20,902 nt of DNA from contig NZ_DKIH01000003.1 of assembly GCF_002454115.1 (NCBI RefSeq), positions 67,998-88,899 of the forward strand. The letters run 5' to 3'. The position numbers and the translations under genes are program-made. The notes under the pieces are model-generated. The model saw only the letters and a program-made list of their open reading frames with translations, had not been told where the DNA came from and searched no databases. Of this stretch, positions 7,710 through 14,927 are shown piece after piece; within the stretch, counting starts at the first letter, position 1; the number at the start of each line of letters is the position of its first letter. Source of the DNA: Sphingopyxis sp. UBA6723 (lineage in GTDB: Bacteria; Pseudomonadota; Alphaproteobacteria; Sphingomonadales; Sphingomonadaceae).

Positions 7710-8543
7710 ATGACGCCTGCAACATCGCTCCGCTCCATTCTGCTGCTCCTGACCGGCGCCGCGTTCCTTGCTAGCTGCGGCGAAGATGCGCCGACGCCCG
7801 CCGAGAAGGCTGCCGCCGCTGCGGTCCCCGGAGCACCGCCTAGCAGCGTCGCCGATGCGAACGCGAAAAACGCCGCGGCATCGAACGTCAAGGAGAGCAA
7901 TGACGTTTTCGACTTTGCTTATGCCTATCCGCGCGAGGCGGCGACGATCCCGGACCTTGCCGCGTGGCTCGACAACGACCGCGGGACGAGGCGTGACGCG
8001 CTGATCGCCGCAGCCCGGCGCGACAAGGCCGCGGCAGAGAAGGCGGGGTTTCCTTATCGCGCGCACAGCCATCTCCAGACCTGGCAACGGGTCACGAACA
8101 CGCCGCGCTTCCTGAGCCTGTCGGCGGAAATTCAGACCTACACCGGCGGCGCGCACGGGATGACCAGCTTTGCCACACTGCTCTGGGACCGCAACCGGGC
8201 GAAGCTGCTTCAGCCGCTCGACCTGTTCACCAGCGGCGATGCGTTTGACGCCGCGATCCGCGAGCCGTTCTGTGCCGGGATCAAGCGCGCCAAGGCAGCG
8301 AAGGGCATCGTCGCGGAAGAAGCACCGGACAGCCCCTTCGGCGAATGCCCGCCCGCATCGGCGCAGACGGTATGGCTCGGCTCGTCGGACGGTCGCCATC
8401 TTGACCGCATGACCATCGCCATCGCTCCCTACGAGATCGGCCCGTTTGCCGAGGGCAGCTACAAGATCAATGTCCCGGTGACCGCGGCGCTGGTTGGAGC
8501 GGTGAAGCCGGAATTCAAACGCGACTTCCTCCCCATCAATTGA
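7710..8543 (+). CDS. DUF3298/DUF4163-type lipoprotein
   Basis: A 277-residue secreted lipoprotein. The start is placed at the ATG at 7710 because the frame then opens with a good lipoprotein signal: hydrophobic residues 9-21 and the lipobox L-A-S-C with lipidated C23. A longer frame from 7653 would put 19 unlikely residues in front. A low-complexity Ala/Pro linker (30-60) precedes a globular domain with TGGAHGMTSFATLLWD (145-160), typical of the DUF3298 domain shared with PdaC and RsiV. Residues 66-140 fit the DUF4163 part. Some relatives deacetylate murein or sense lysozyme, but here only the fold is supported. No clear ribosome site is visible. The SDR gene follows after 17 nt, so they may be co-transcribed. 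Confidence 0.85.
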   Translation: MTPATSLRSILLLLTGAAFLASCGEDAPTPAEKAAAAAVPGAPPSSVADANAKNAAASNVKESNDVFDFAYAYPREAATIPDLAAWLDNDRGTRRDALIAAARRDKAAAEKAGFPYRAHSHLQTWQRVTNTPRFLSLSAEIQTYTGGAHGMTSFATLLWDRNRAKLLQPLDLFTSGDAFDAAIREPFCAGIKRAKAAKGIVAEEAPDSPFGECPPASAQTVWLGSSDGRHLDRMTIAIAPYEIGPFAEGSYKINVPVTAALVGAVKPEFKRDFLPIN

Positions 8544-8560
8544 GATCGAAGGACAAAGAC

Positions 8561-9496
8561 ATGGCAAAACAGTCGAAAGCCGGGAAGGTCGGCGAGAGCC
8601 CGAAAGAGCAGAAGGGAAAAGCAAAGGCCGCGACGAAGCTGCGCCGTGAAGTTGGGCGAGGCAAGACGATCTCCAAGCCGCTGTCCGATCGCGAGGCCGA
8701 GCTCGACCGCGCCCCCAAATGGCAGCCGCGCTATCCGGGGTCGGGGCGGCTCGAAGGCAAAGTGGCGATTGTCACCGGCGGTGACAGCGGCATCGGGCGC
8801 GCGGTTTGTGCGCTGTTCGCGCGCGAGGGCGCCGATGTCGCGATCGTTTATCTGAGCAACAAGCAGGATGCCGAGGCTACCGTGGCGATCGTCGAAGGCG
8901 AGGGCCGCCGCGCGATCGCGATCAAGGCCGACGTCGGCAAGGAAAAATCGGGCGAAAAGATCGTCGCGCAAACGGTCGCCAAGCTCGGCCGCCTCGACAT
9001 CCTCGTCAACAACGCCGGGGAGCAGCACCCCGCCGAGGACATTCGCGACATCAGCCCCGACCAGTTGCAACGCACCTTTGCCACCAACATCTTCGGGATG
9101 TTCTATCTGGTGCAGGCTGCGCTGCCGCATCTTGGCAAAGGCGCGGCGATCGTCAATTGCACCAGCGTTACCATGTACCAGGGATCGGGCGGGTTGCTCG
9201 ACTATAGCGCAACCAAGGGTGCGATCACCGCCTTCACCCGCTCGCTCAGCGAAAATCTGGTCGGGAAGGGCATTCGCGTGAATGCCGTGGCACCGGGGCC
9301 GATCTGGACCCCGCTCAATCCGCGCGGTGGCGCCCCTGCGGACAAGGTTGCGACCTTTGGCGAGGATACCCCGATGAAGCGGCCGGGTGAACCGAATGAA
9401 GTCGCGCCCTGCTTCCTGTTTCTCGCCTGCGATGACAGCAGTTACATGTCCGGGCAGGTGCTGCATCCCAATGGCGGGATGATCGTCAACGGTTAG
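8561..9496 (+). CDS. SDR-family oxidoreductase (YhxC/YdaD-like) with Lys-rich N-terminus
   Basis: A 311-residue NAD(P)-dependent short-chain dehydrogenase. The ATG at 8561 has AAGGA 7 nt upstream. Residues 1-45 are an unusual lysine- and glycine-rich tail. The classical SDR domain follows: VTGGDSGIGRA (71-81) for cofactor binding, NNAGEQH (150-156), and the catalytic S202, Y215 and K219 in YSATKGAI. The stretch AVAPGPIWTPLNP and the ending SGQVLHPNGGMIVNG place it in the group that includes Bacillus general stress protein 39 and similar 'glucose/ribitol dehydrogenase-like' enzymes, often linked to stress. The physiological substrate is unknown. The gene ends 6 nt from the convergent monooxygenase gene. 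Confidence 0.92.
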   Translation: MAKQSKAGKVGESPKEQKGKAKAATKLRREVGRGKTISKPLSDREAELDRAPKWQPRYPGSGRLEGKVAIVTGGDSGIGRAVCALFAREGADVAIVYLSNKQDAEATVAIVEGEGRRAIAIKADVGKEKSGEKIVAQTVAKLGRLDILVNNAGEQHPAEDIRDISPDQLQRTFATNIFGMFYLVQAALPHLGKGAAIVNCTSVTMYQGSGGLLDYSATKGAITAFTRSLSENLVGKGIRVNAVAPGPIWTPLNPRGGAPADKVATFGEDTPMKRPGEPNEVAPCFLFLACDDSSYMSGQVLHPNGGMIVNG

Positions 9497-9502
9497 GGGC
9501 CG

Positions 9503-11041
9503 CTATTCGGCCGCCTCCAGTTCGGCAGGTGCCGCTGCCACGGCCCGCGCATTGCCGAACGTCAGCACGCCATCGTCGATCGCGCCGGTCTTCATGTCGA
9601 TGCGGTCCTGGATGTAATTCTGGTTGAGCCGCCACGGCAGCTTGTCGGCGTTTTTCGGCATGATGTGCAGCGACCGCTGGATATAGCCCGACGAGAAGTC
9701 GAAGATATTCTCTTCGGTCAGCGTCGCCGGGTCGGCGAGTGCGGGGGTCGCGACGGTCGTGCCGGTTGCCTGCATGTGGTTGAGTACGCGGCAGACATAT
9801 TCGGCGACGATGTCGGCGCGTAGCGTCCAGCTGGCGTTGAGGTAACCGAACACCGCCGAGAAATTGGGGACGTTCGAGAACATGCACGCCTTGTAGTAAA
9901 AATGTTCGCTCCAGTCGACGAGCGCGCCATCGACGCGCACTGGAATCTTGCCTGCGACCGCCAGTTTAAGGCCCGTCGCAGTGACGATGATGTCGGCGTC
10001 GAGATGCTGGCCCGACCTGAGCTGGATGCCGGTGGCGTCAAAGCGTTCGATATGATCGGTGACAACCGACGCCTTGTCGGCCTTCATCGCATTGAAGAAA
10101 TCGGCGTCGGGAACCAGGCACAGCCGCTGGTCCCACGGGTTGTATGGCGGGGTGAAGCTCTTGGCGTCATAGCGGTCGCCGAGCGCGTCCTTGATCTTGC
10201 CGGAGAGGAACTCCTTGACCTTCTCGGGCTTTTCGCGCGCGCGGCGAAAGCCGATGTCCTGCAGCTTCACATTTTTAAAGCGGGTGATGCGGTAAGCGAG
10301 CTTTTCGGGCAGGACTTTGCGCAAGAAATTGGCCAGCGCGTCCTTCGCCGGGCGGATGAAAAACCACGTCGGGGTGCGTTGCAGCATCGTCACATGCGCG
10401 GCTTTGTCCGCCATCGACGGGACGATCGTCACCGCGGTGGCACCCGATCCGATCACAACAACCTTCTTGCCCGCATAGTCGAGATTTTCGGGCCAGAATT
10501 GCGGATGGATGATCTGCCCCTGAAAATCCTCGCGGCCGGTGAAATTGGCGTCGAACGGCTCGTCATAATCATAATAGCCCGCGCCAAGGTAGAGCCAGCG
10601 CGCGGTCGTCGTCGACGTGCCGCCCGCGGCATCCTCCAGCGTCACCGTCCAGCGCGCAGTGCTGCTGTCCCAGTCGGCGCCGACAACCTTGCGGTCGAAG
10701 CGGATGCGCTCGCGAATATGGCGTTCGTCGACGATGCGGTTGAGATATTCGAGGATCGCGGGGCCGTCGGCGATCGTCTTTTCATGCTTCCACGGTTCGA
10801 ACACGAACCCCAGCGTGTGCATGTCGCTGTCCGATCGGATGCCGGGATAACGGAACAGATCCCATGTACCGCCCAGATTGGCGCGGCGCTCGACCAGCCC
10901 AAAGCTTCGGTCAGGGCTATATTGCTGAAGGTGAACGGCCATGCCGATGCCCGAAATTCCGGCGCCGACGATCAGCACATCCTGATCGACCGGTGCAGCC
11001 TTCGTGTCTGCGGGGCGTTCCATCGTCGCCGTGCCTGCCAT
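9503..11041 (-). CDS. Flavin-containing (Baeyer-Villiger-type) monooxygenase
   Basis: A 512-residue FAD- and NADPH-dependent class B monooxygenase. The FAD Rossmann motif is VGAGISGIGMA (25-35), and the second, NADPH-binding motif is VVVIGSGATAVTIVP (194-208). Between them, FQGQIIHPQFWP (173-184) fits the Baeyer-Villiger fingerprint FxGxxxHxxxW(P/D). This supports oxygen insertion next to a ketone, or S/N-oxidation, but the substrate is unknown. The family often takes cyclic or aromatic ketones in sphingomonads. The ATG at 11041 has GGGAG 8 nt upstream. It is a single gene, divergent from the phosphate module and convergent with the SDR gene; the neighbours do not form an obvious ketone degradation operon. 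Confidence 0.92.
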   Translation of the reverse strand: MAGTATMERPADTKAAPVDQDVLIVGAGISGIGMAVHLQQYSPDRSFGLVERRANLGGTWDLFRYPGIRSDSDMHTLGFVFEPWKHEKTIADGPAILEYLNRIVDERHIRERIRFDRKVVGADWDSSTARWTVTLEDAAGGTSTTTARWLYLGAGYYDYDEPFDANFTGREDFQGQIIHPQFWPENLDYAGKKVVVIGSGATAVTIVPSMADKAAHVTMLQRTPTWFFIRPAKDALANFLRKVLPEKLAYRITRFKNVKLQDIGFRRAREKPEKVKEFLSGKIKDALGDRYDAKSFTPPYNPWDQRLCLVPDADFFNAMKADKASVVTDHIERFDATGIQLRSGQHLDADIIVTATGLKLAVAGKIPVRVDGALVDWSEHFYYKACMFSNVPNFSAVFGYLNASWTLRADIVAEYVCRVLNHMQATGTTVATPALADPATLTEENIFDFSSGYIQRSLHIMPKNADKLPWRLNQNYIQDRIDMKTGAIDDGVLTFGNARAVAAAPAELEAAE

Positions 11042-11146
11042 GATCCTGTCTCCCGACTATGTTTGACGCCAGCTTACGCACCACGTTTCATTTTGCAATC
11101 GAATTGACGTTTACGGAAAGTGTTGGCGCAAACGCCGTGCTTGTGA

Positions 11147-11164
11147 CTGTCATACTATTGTCAT
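11147..11164 (+). promoter_or_regulatory. PHO box (PhoB binding site) upstream of the phosphate module
   Basis: CTGTCAT (11147-11153), the spacer ACTA and TTGTCAT (11158-11164) form an 18-bp tandem repeat at 11-bp periodicity, matching the E. coli PHO box (two CTGTCAT-like units with a 4-nt A/T-rich spacer) with one base off in the second unit. It points toward the NUDIX-DUF47 gene, whose ATG lies 37 nt downstream. PhoB could activate or repress here; the comparable orfA-pit operon of Sinorhizobium is PhoB-repressed. No good -10 box can be fixed. Confidence 0.7.
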
Positions 11165-11179
11165 AGATGCGCAACGATT

Positions 11180-11186
11180 CTGTCAT
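11180..11186 (+). promoter_or_regulatory. Third PHO half-site in phase with the PHO box
   Basis: A perfect CTGTCAT starts exactly 22 bp, two 11-bp units, after the second PHO repeat. The intervening unit at 11169-11175 is a poor match. On the same face of the helix it could hold an extra PhoB protomer close to the likely transcription start, which would fit repression or cooperative binding. Confidence 0.45.
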
Positions 11187-11201
11187 TTTGCTGTTCCGGC
11201 G

Positions 11202-12350
11202 ATGACTGCACGAAAGCTTGGAGCAATGCGTCAGATCGCCGTCCTTCCTTATCGTTTCAGCGGTGCCGCGCATGATGGGCCGACCGAAATCCTGCTCATC
11301 ACGTCGCGCGAGACCAAGCGCTGGGTGGTGCCAAAGGGCAATCCTCTCACCGGGATGACGCGTCATGCCGCTGCCGCGGTTGAGGCCGAAGAAGAGGCAG
11401 GGGTTACCGGCGCCGTGTGTCCGACCCCGATCGGCAGCTATGAATATCGCAAACGCCGGGCGAACGGCGCCGCGATCATGTACAATGTCGAAGTCTTTCC
11501 GCTGGCGGTGACCAATGAGCTGGCCGAGTGGAAGGAAATGGACGAACGCGAGCGCAAATGGTTCTCGTTCCGCGATGCCGCCTCGGCGGTCGAGGAGCCC
11601 GATTTGCAGGCGCTGATCCGCTCGTTTGGCGATGGCGGCTTCCGCGCCGTCGCCTCACCGCGCAGCGTCGTTCTGGATGTAGTCGAGAAAGCAGGGGTAA
11701 GCCGGATGTTCGCATGGTTTCAGCGATTGCTGCCGCGACAGGGCAATTTTTTCGAGTTGTTCGAAAGCCATGCTGCAACGCTGGTGGCGGGCGCCAATGC
11801 GCTGTCGCGCATGTTGCAGGGCGGCGAAGGCATGGCCGATCATGTCCAGGAAATCATCGAGCGCGAACATGACGCAGACGCGATCACCCGCGAAGTGTTG
11901 CAGACCGTCCGTCGCACCTTCCTGACCCCGTTCGACCGCAGCGCCATCACCAGCCTTATCGCGTCGATGGACGATGCGATTGACGAGATGCAGAAAACGG
12001 CGGGCGCCGTCGACCTCTACGATGTCACCCAGTTCGAGCCCGAAATGCGCGACATTGGCGGCATCATCGTCGATGCGGCGCGGCTGACCGCCGAGGCGCT
12101 GCCGCTGCTCCGCAATATCTCCGCCAACGCAACGCGCCTGCACGAACTGACGGAGCGGCTGGTGCGGATGGAAGGCCATGCGGACGAAATCCACGCTGCC
12201 GGCCTGAAGCGCCTGTTCAAGGAACATGGGCAGTCGAACAGCGCCCATTTCCTGATCGGGCGCGAACTCTATCGTCATCTGGAGCGCGTGACCGACAGCT
12301 TCGAGGATGTCGCGAACGAGATCGACGGCCTGGTCATCGACCACGCATAA
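11202..12350 (+). CDS. NUDIX hydrolase-DUF47 (PhoU-like) fusion protein
   Basis: A 382-residue two-domain protein. Residues 9-150 are a NUDIX domain of the diphosphoinositol-polyphosphate phosphohydrolase-like branch: RWVVPKGNP (40-48) leads into the Nudix box (46-68), which ends EAEEEAGV and keeps the metal-binding glutamates E61, E64 and E65. The canonical Glu 7 and Arg 15 positions are Met and Val. Residues 169-382 are a complete DUF47 domain, an all-helical PhoU relative (FAWFQRLLPRQGNFFELFESHAATLVAGANAL, here split as two pieces), which usually partners PiT transporters. The stop lies 15 nt before the PiT gene. The ATG at 11202 lacks a ribosome site; the ATG at 11226 has GGAG only 2 nt away. 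A PHO box lies upstream. The NUDIX substrate (polyphosphate, dinucleoside polyphosphate or similar) is inferred. Confidence 0.92.
   Translation: MTARKLGAMRQIAVLPYRFSGAAHDGPTEILLITSRETKRWVVPKGNPLTGMTRHAAAAVEAEEEAGVTGAVCPTPIGSYEYRKRRANGAAIMYNVEVFPLAVTNELAEWKEMDERERKWFSFRDAASAVEEPDLQALIRSFGDGGFRAVASPRSVVLDVVEKAGVSRMFAWFQRLLPRQGNFFELFESHAATLVAGANALSRMLQGGEGMADHVQEIIEREHDADAITREVLQTVRRTFLTPFDRSAITSLIASMDDAIDEMQKTAGAVDLYDVTQFEPEMRDIGGIIVDAARLTAEALPLLRNISANATRLHELTERLVRMEGHADEIHAAGLKRLFKEHGQSNSAHFLIGRELYRHLERVTDSFEDVANEIDGLVIDHA
11693..11708 (+). promoter_or_regulatory. Internal ribosome site and start codon for a separate DUF47 protein
   Basis: AGGGG at 11693-11697 is followed after 8 nt by an in-frame ATG at 11706 (M169 of the fusion). 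The protein from here would begin MFAWFQRLLPRQGNFFELF, just where stand-alone DUF47 proteins start, and would have 214 residues, the normal family length. A second, NUDIX-free product is therefore plausible, or the site is a relic of two ancestral genes. Confidence 0.45.
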
Positions 12351-12365
12351 GCGGGGGCGCAAACC

Positions 12366-13379
12366 ATGCACGAACTCGCTTTCCCGCTCCTCGTCGGCCT
12401 TATCATCCTGGCGCTGGCGTTCGATTTCCTGAACGGGCTGCACGACGCCGCGAACAGCATCGCGACCGTCGTCGCGACGCGCTTGCTGCGTCCGGTGCAG
12501 GCGGTGGTCTTTGCCGCCTTTTTCAACTTCGCCGCCTATTTCCTGTCGATCATCTTTCCCGAACTGCACAAGGTTGCCGAGACGATCGGCAAGGGGATCA
12601 TCGACAAGGATCTGGTGACCCCGGCGGTCGTGTTCGGCGCGCTGGTCGGTGCGATGTTCTGGAACATCGTCACCTGGCTGAAAGGCATTCCGTCGTCGTC
12701 CAGCCACGCGCTGGTCGGCGGCATCGTCGGGGCAGGCGTCGCGCACGCGGGGTTCGAGGGGATCGAGTGGACAGGCCTGAACAAGACCGTCATCGCGATC
12801 TTCCTGTCGCCGATGCTCGGCATGTTGCTGGCGATGCTGGTGATGCTGGTCAGCAGCTGGGCGCTGCACCGCGCCACCGCCAAATTCGCCGAAAAGACCT
12901 TTCGCCGCCTCCATTTGCTGTCGTCCGCAGCCTATTCGGTCAGTCATGGGTTGAATGATGCGCAAAAGACGATGGGGATCATCGCGGTGCTGCTCTACTC
13001 CACAGGCTATCTGGAGGGCGAGTTTCATGTCCCGCACTGGGTGGCGTTCAGCTGCTATGTCGCGATCGCCTTGGGCACGCTGTCGGGCGGGTGGAAGATC
13101 ATCGAGACGATGGGCGGGCGGATCACCAAACTGTCGCATCATCAGGGGTTCGCGGCCTCGACCGGCGGCTCGATCATGGTGTTTACCGCCAGCCTGCTCG
13201 GCATCCCGGTCTCAACGACGCACACGATCACCGGCAGCATCATCGGCGCCGGCGTCGCGCGGCGCGCCAGCGCCGTGCGCTGGGGTGTGGCCAGCAATGT
13301 CGTCGCAGCGTGGTTCATCACCATCCCGGCGAGCGCGATCGTCGCGGCGGCGTTCTACGGGATCACGCGCCTGTTTTGA
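12366..13379 (+). CDS. pit: PiT-family inorganic phosphate transporter
   Basis: A 337-residue inner-membrane phosphate permease, the low-affinity type driven by cation symport (metal-phosphate with H+ in bacteria). It shows the two inverted repeats of the family: FLNGLHDAANSIATVVATR (21-39) with SSSHALVGGIVGAG (111-124), and SHGLNDAQKTMGI (193-205) with PVSTTHTITGSIIGAG (281-296). About eight to ten membrane helices are likely, without the large central loop of E. coli PitA, as in alphaproteobacterial short Pit. The gene starts 15 nt after the NUDIX-DUF47 fusion, so they form one operon, in which DUF47 is expected to regulate or stabilise transport. The stop codon directly abuts the stop of the convergent DUF4403 gene. 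Confidence 0.95.
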   Translation: MHELAFPLLVGLIILALAFDFLNGLHDAANSIATVVATRLLRPVQAVVFAAFFNFAAYFLSIIFPELHKVAETIGKGIIDKDLVTPAVVFGALVGAMFWNIVTWLKGIPSSSSHALVGGIVGAGVAHAGFEGIEWTGLNKTVIAIFLSPMLGMLLAMLVMLVSSWALHRATAKFAEKTFRRLHLLSSAAYSVSHGLNDAQKTMGIIAVLLYSTGYLEGEFHVPHWVAFSCYVAIALGTLSGGWKIIETMGGRITKLSHHQGFAASTGGSIMVFTASLLGIPVSTTHTITGSIIGAGVARRASAVRWGVASNVVAAWFITIPASAIVAAAFYGITRLF

Positions 13380-14858
13380 TCATTTTGCGGGGCGATAATC
13401 GACGCTCGCCCCGCCGACCATGCGCACCGGCAGATAGAGGCCGTTGCCATAGGCCTTGATCTGACCAATCTCGAAGCCATCGACGCGGGTGCGGATGACG
13501 AAGGCGCCCTCGCGCCGCTGATCGACCGCGCGCTTGATCTTGCCTTGGAGTTCGCCGAGATCGCGCGCGAAATTCTGGGTCAATGCATCGGCGATCAGCG
13601 GGGCAAAGCCCGGGCTCTGGCCGAGCGTGATCAGCAGGTCGCCGCCGACCCCGTCGGTATCGCCGTTGATCGACAAATTGGTGAAATGCACCTCGGCCGA
13701 ACCGGGCTTGTTGTTGGGAACCGCGGTCATCCAGATGCGGCCGTGGGTTGGCTCGCCGCTGCGGTCGGCCAGCCGCATGGCGACATCGACGCCCAAAGCG
13801 ATGCGCCCGTCGGGCGCGCCATAGATGGTCGACTTGCCGAATTTGACCGTCATCGGCCCAACCTTTGGCAACACGAACGGCCGCGCCGACCGTTTCAGCA
13901 GCGCGCGATCGACGACGGGCTGAAGCTGGGCATAGTCGGCGAGCACCGGCACCCGCACGTCGAGCAACGGTTTGGGTGCTTCGCGAACCATGCGCGGTAA
14001 CGGCGTCGGCGTCGGATCGGTGGGCCGACCCGACACAAAGGTCTCGGTGATCGCTTCGAGCCCGAGGTTCAGCCGCATCTGCTGCCCCTCCATCCGGTAT
14101 CCGCCATAGAGGATGCGCTGCGGGGTCACGCGCATCCACACCGGCGGCTTGTCGCGGTTGAGTTCGAGCGCGGTGAAGCTCTGGCGCCACACCTCGGACG
14201 CCTGCTGGCGGATGTCGATACGGGCGATCTCGCGGTTCACCTCGCGCTCGACGTCGCGCACGACGGGTTTCAGCTTGGCATCGGCCTCGTCGGTGAAGGT
14301 GATGCGCTTGCCCAGAAAGTCGATCCCCGGTGCCTTCGTCCAGCCATAGCTGATCCGCGCCGTGCCGCGAGTGCGCCAGTCGGGGGTGATGTCGATCTTG
14401 ACCCGCGCATGCGCCATCGCCGCGCCGGTCGCGGTCTCACCCTTCAACACCCCGCCGACGTCACGCGCGGCGATCGTGGCGCTCAGCGGCACATCGACGA
14501 TGATCTCGTCGCCCGCGCCGCGCAGGCGCAGCGGCCCGCGCGTGACGCGTCCGACGATGGTGCAGGCGATCGGCGGTGTGACCTTTACCTCCTTGCCGAA
14601 CAGCTTGACTTCCTGCGGCTTGACGCACGCGCGCTCGCGCCGGTTGATCGTCCACAGCGTCTTCGGCACCGCGCGTTCGAGCGCCTGTTTGAGCGCGGTG
14701 GTGTCGGCGTTGATCGGCACCGCGATGAGCGATGTCTGCGTCGGCGAGGGCGCCTTGTCGGTGGCGCGCGGTGGCGGTTCGACGGCGACTTGGCGGTCGC
14801 AGGCGGTGAGCGCGGCCAACGCCGCTACGGCTACCGCTATAGAGTTGATCGCCCGCAT
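13380..14858 (-). CDS. DUF4403 family lipoprotein
   Basis: A 492-residue exported protein. Residues 4-19 are a hydrophobic signal ending in the lipobox L-T-A-C, so C20 should be lipidated; a Pro/Thr-rich linker follows. The remaining 440 residues are a beta-rich domain matching DUF4403, with RVTRGPLRLRGAGDEIIVDVPLSATIAAR (in two stretches) and the terminal segment GFEIGQIKAYGNGLYLPVRMVGGASV. Members are common in sphingomonads and related bacteria, their function unknown; an envelope role is inferred from the lipobox. RimO lies 69 nt upstream on the same strand, so read-through is possible. Its stop directly follows the PiT stop on the other strand (TGATCA at 13377-13382). Confidence 0.87.
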   Translation of the reverse strand: MRAINSIAVAVAALAALTACDRQVAVEPPPRATDKAPSPTQTSLIAVPINADTTALKQALERAVPKTLWTINRRERACVKPQEVKLFGKEVKVTPPIACTIVGRVTRGPLRLRGAGDEIIVDVPLSATIAARDVGGVLKGETATGAAMAHARVKIDITPDWRTRGTARISYGWTKAPGIDFLGKRITFTDEADAKLKPVVRDVEREVNREIARIDIRQQASEVWRQSFTALELNRDKPPVWMRVTPQRILYGGYRMEGQQMRLNLGLEAITETFVSGRPTDPTPTPLPRMVREAPKPLLDVRVPVLADYAQLQPVVDRALLKRSARPFVLPKVGPMTVKFGKSTIYGAPDGRIALGVDVAMRLADRSGEPTHGRIWMTAVPNNKPGSAEVHFTNLSINGDTDGVGGDLLITLGQSPGFAPLIADALTQNFARDLGELQGKIKRAVDQRREGAFVIRTRVDGFEIGQIKAYGNGLYLPVRMVGGASVDYRPAK

Positions 14859-14927
14859 ACCTCAGCCCCCGATAGATGTTCCCGTGGTAACACCAATCGG
14901 TAAAGGCCGTTCCAACAAATCGACGGT

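Noticed and set aside
8459..9466. A 335-residue open frame on the - strand
   Set aside because: It is antisense to the SDR gene, which has a full active site and a good ribosome site.
9902..11107. A 401-residue open frame on the + strand
   Set aside because: It is antisense to the flavin monooxygenase, whose FAD, NADPH and BVMO motifs are intact on the other strand.
11125..11136. GGCG-CAAA-CGCC small dyad upstream of the PHO box
   Set aside because: A 4-bp stem in GC-rich DNA is likely chance; no extension of the symmetry.
11655..13142. A 495-residue open frame on the - strand
   Set aside because: It is opposite the DUF47 and PiT coding regions and rich in Arg, Asp, Gln and His without any domain, so it is a shadow frame.
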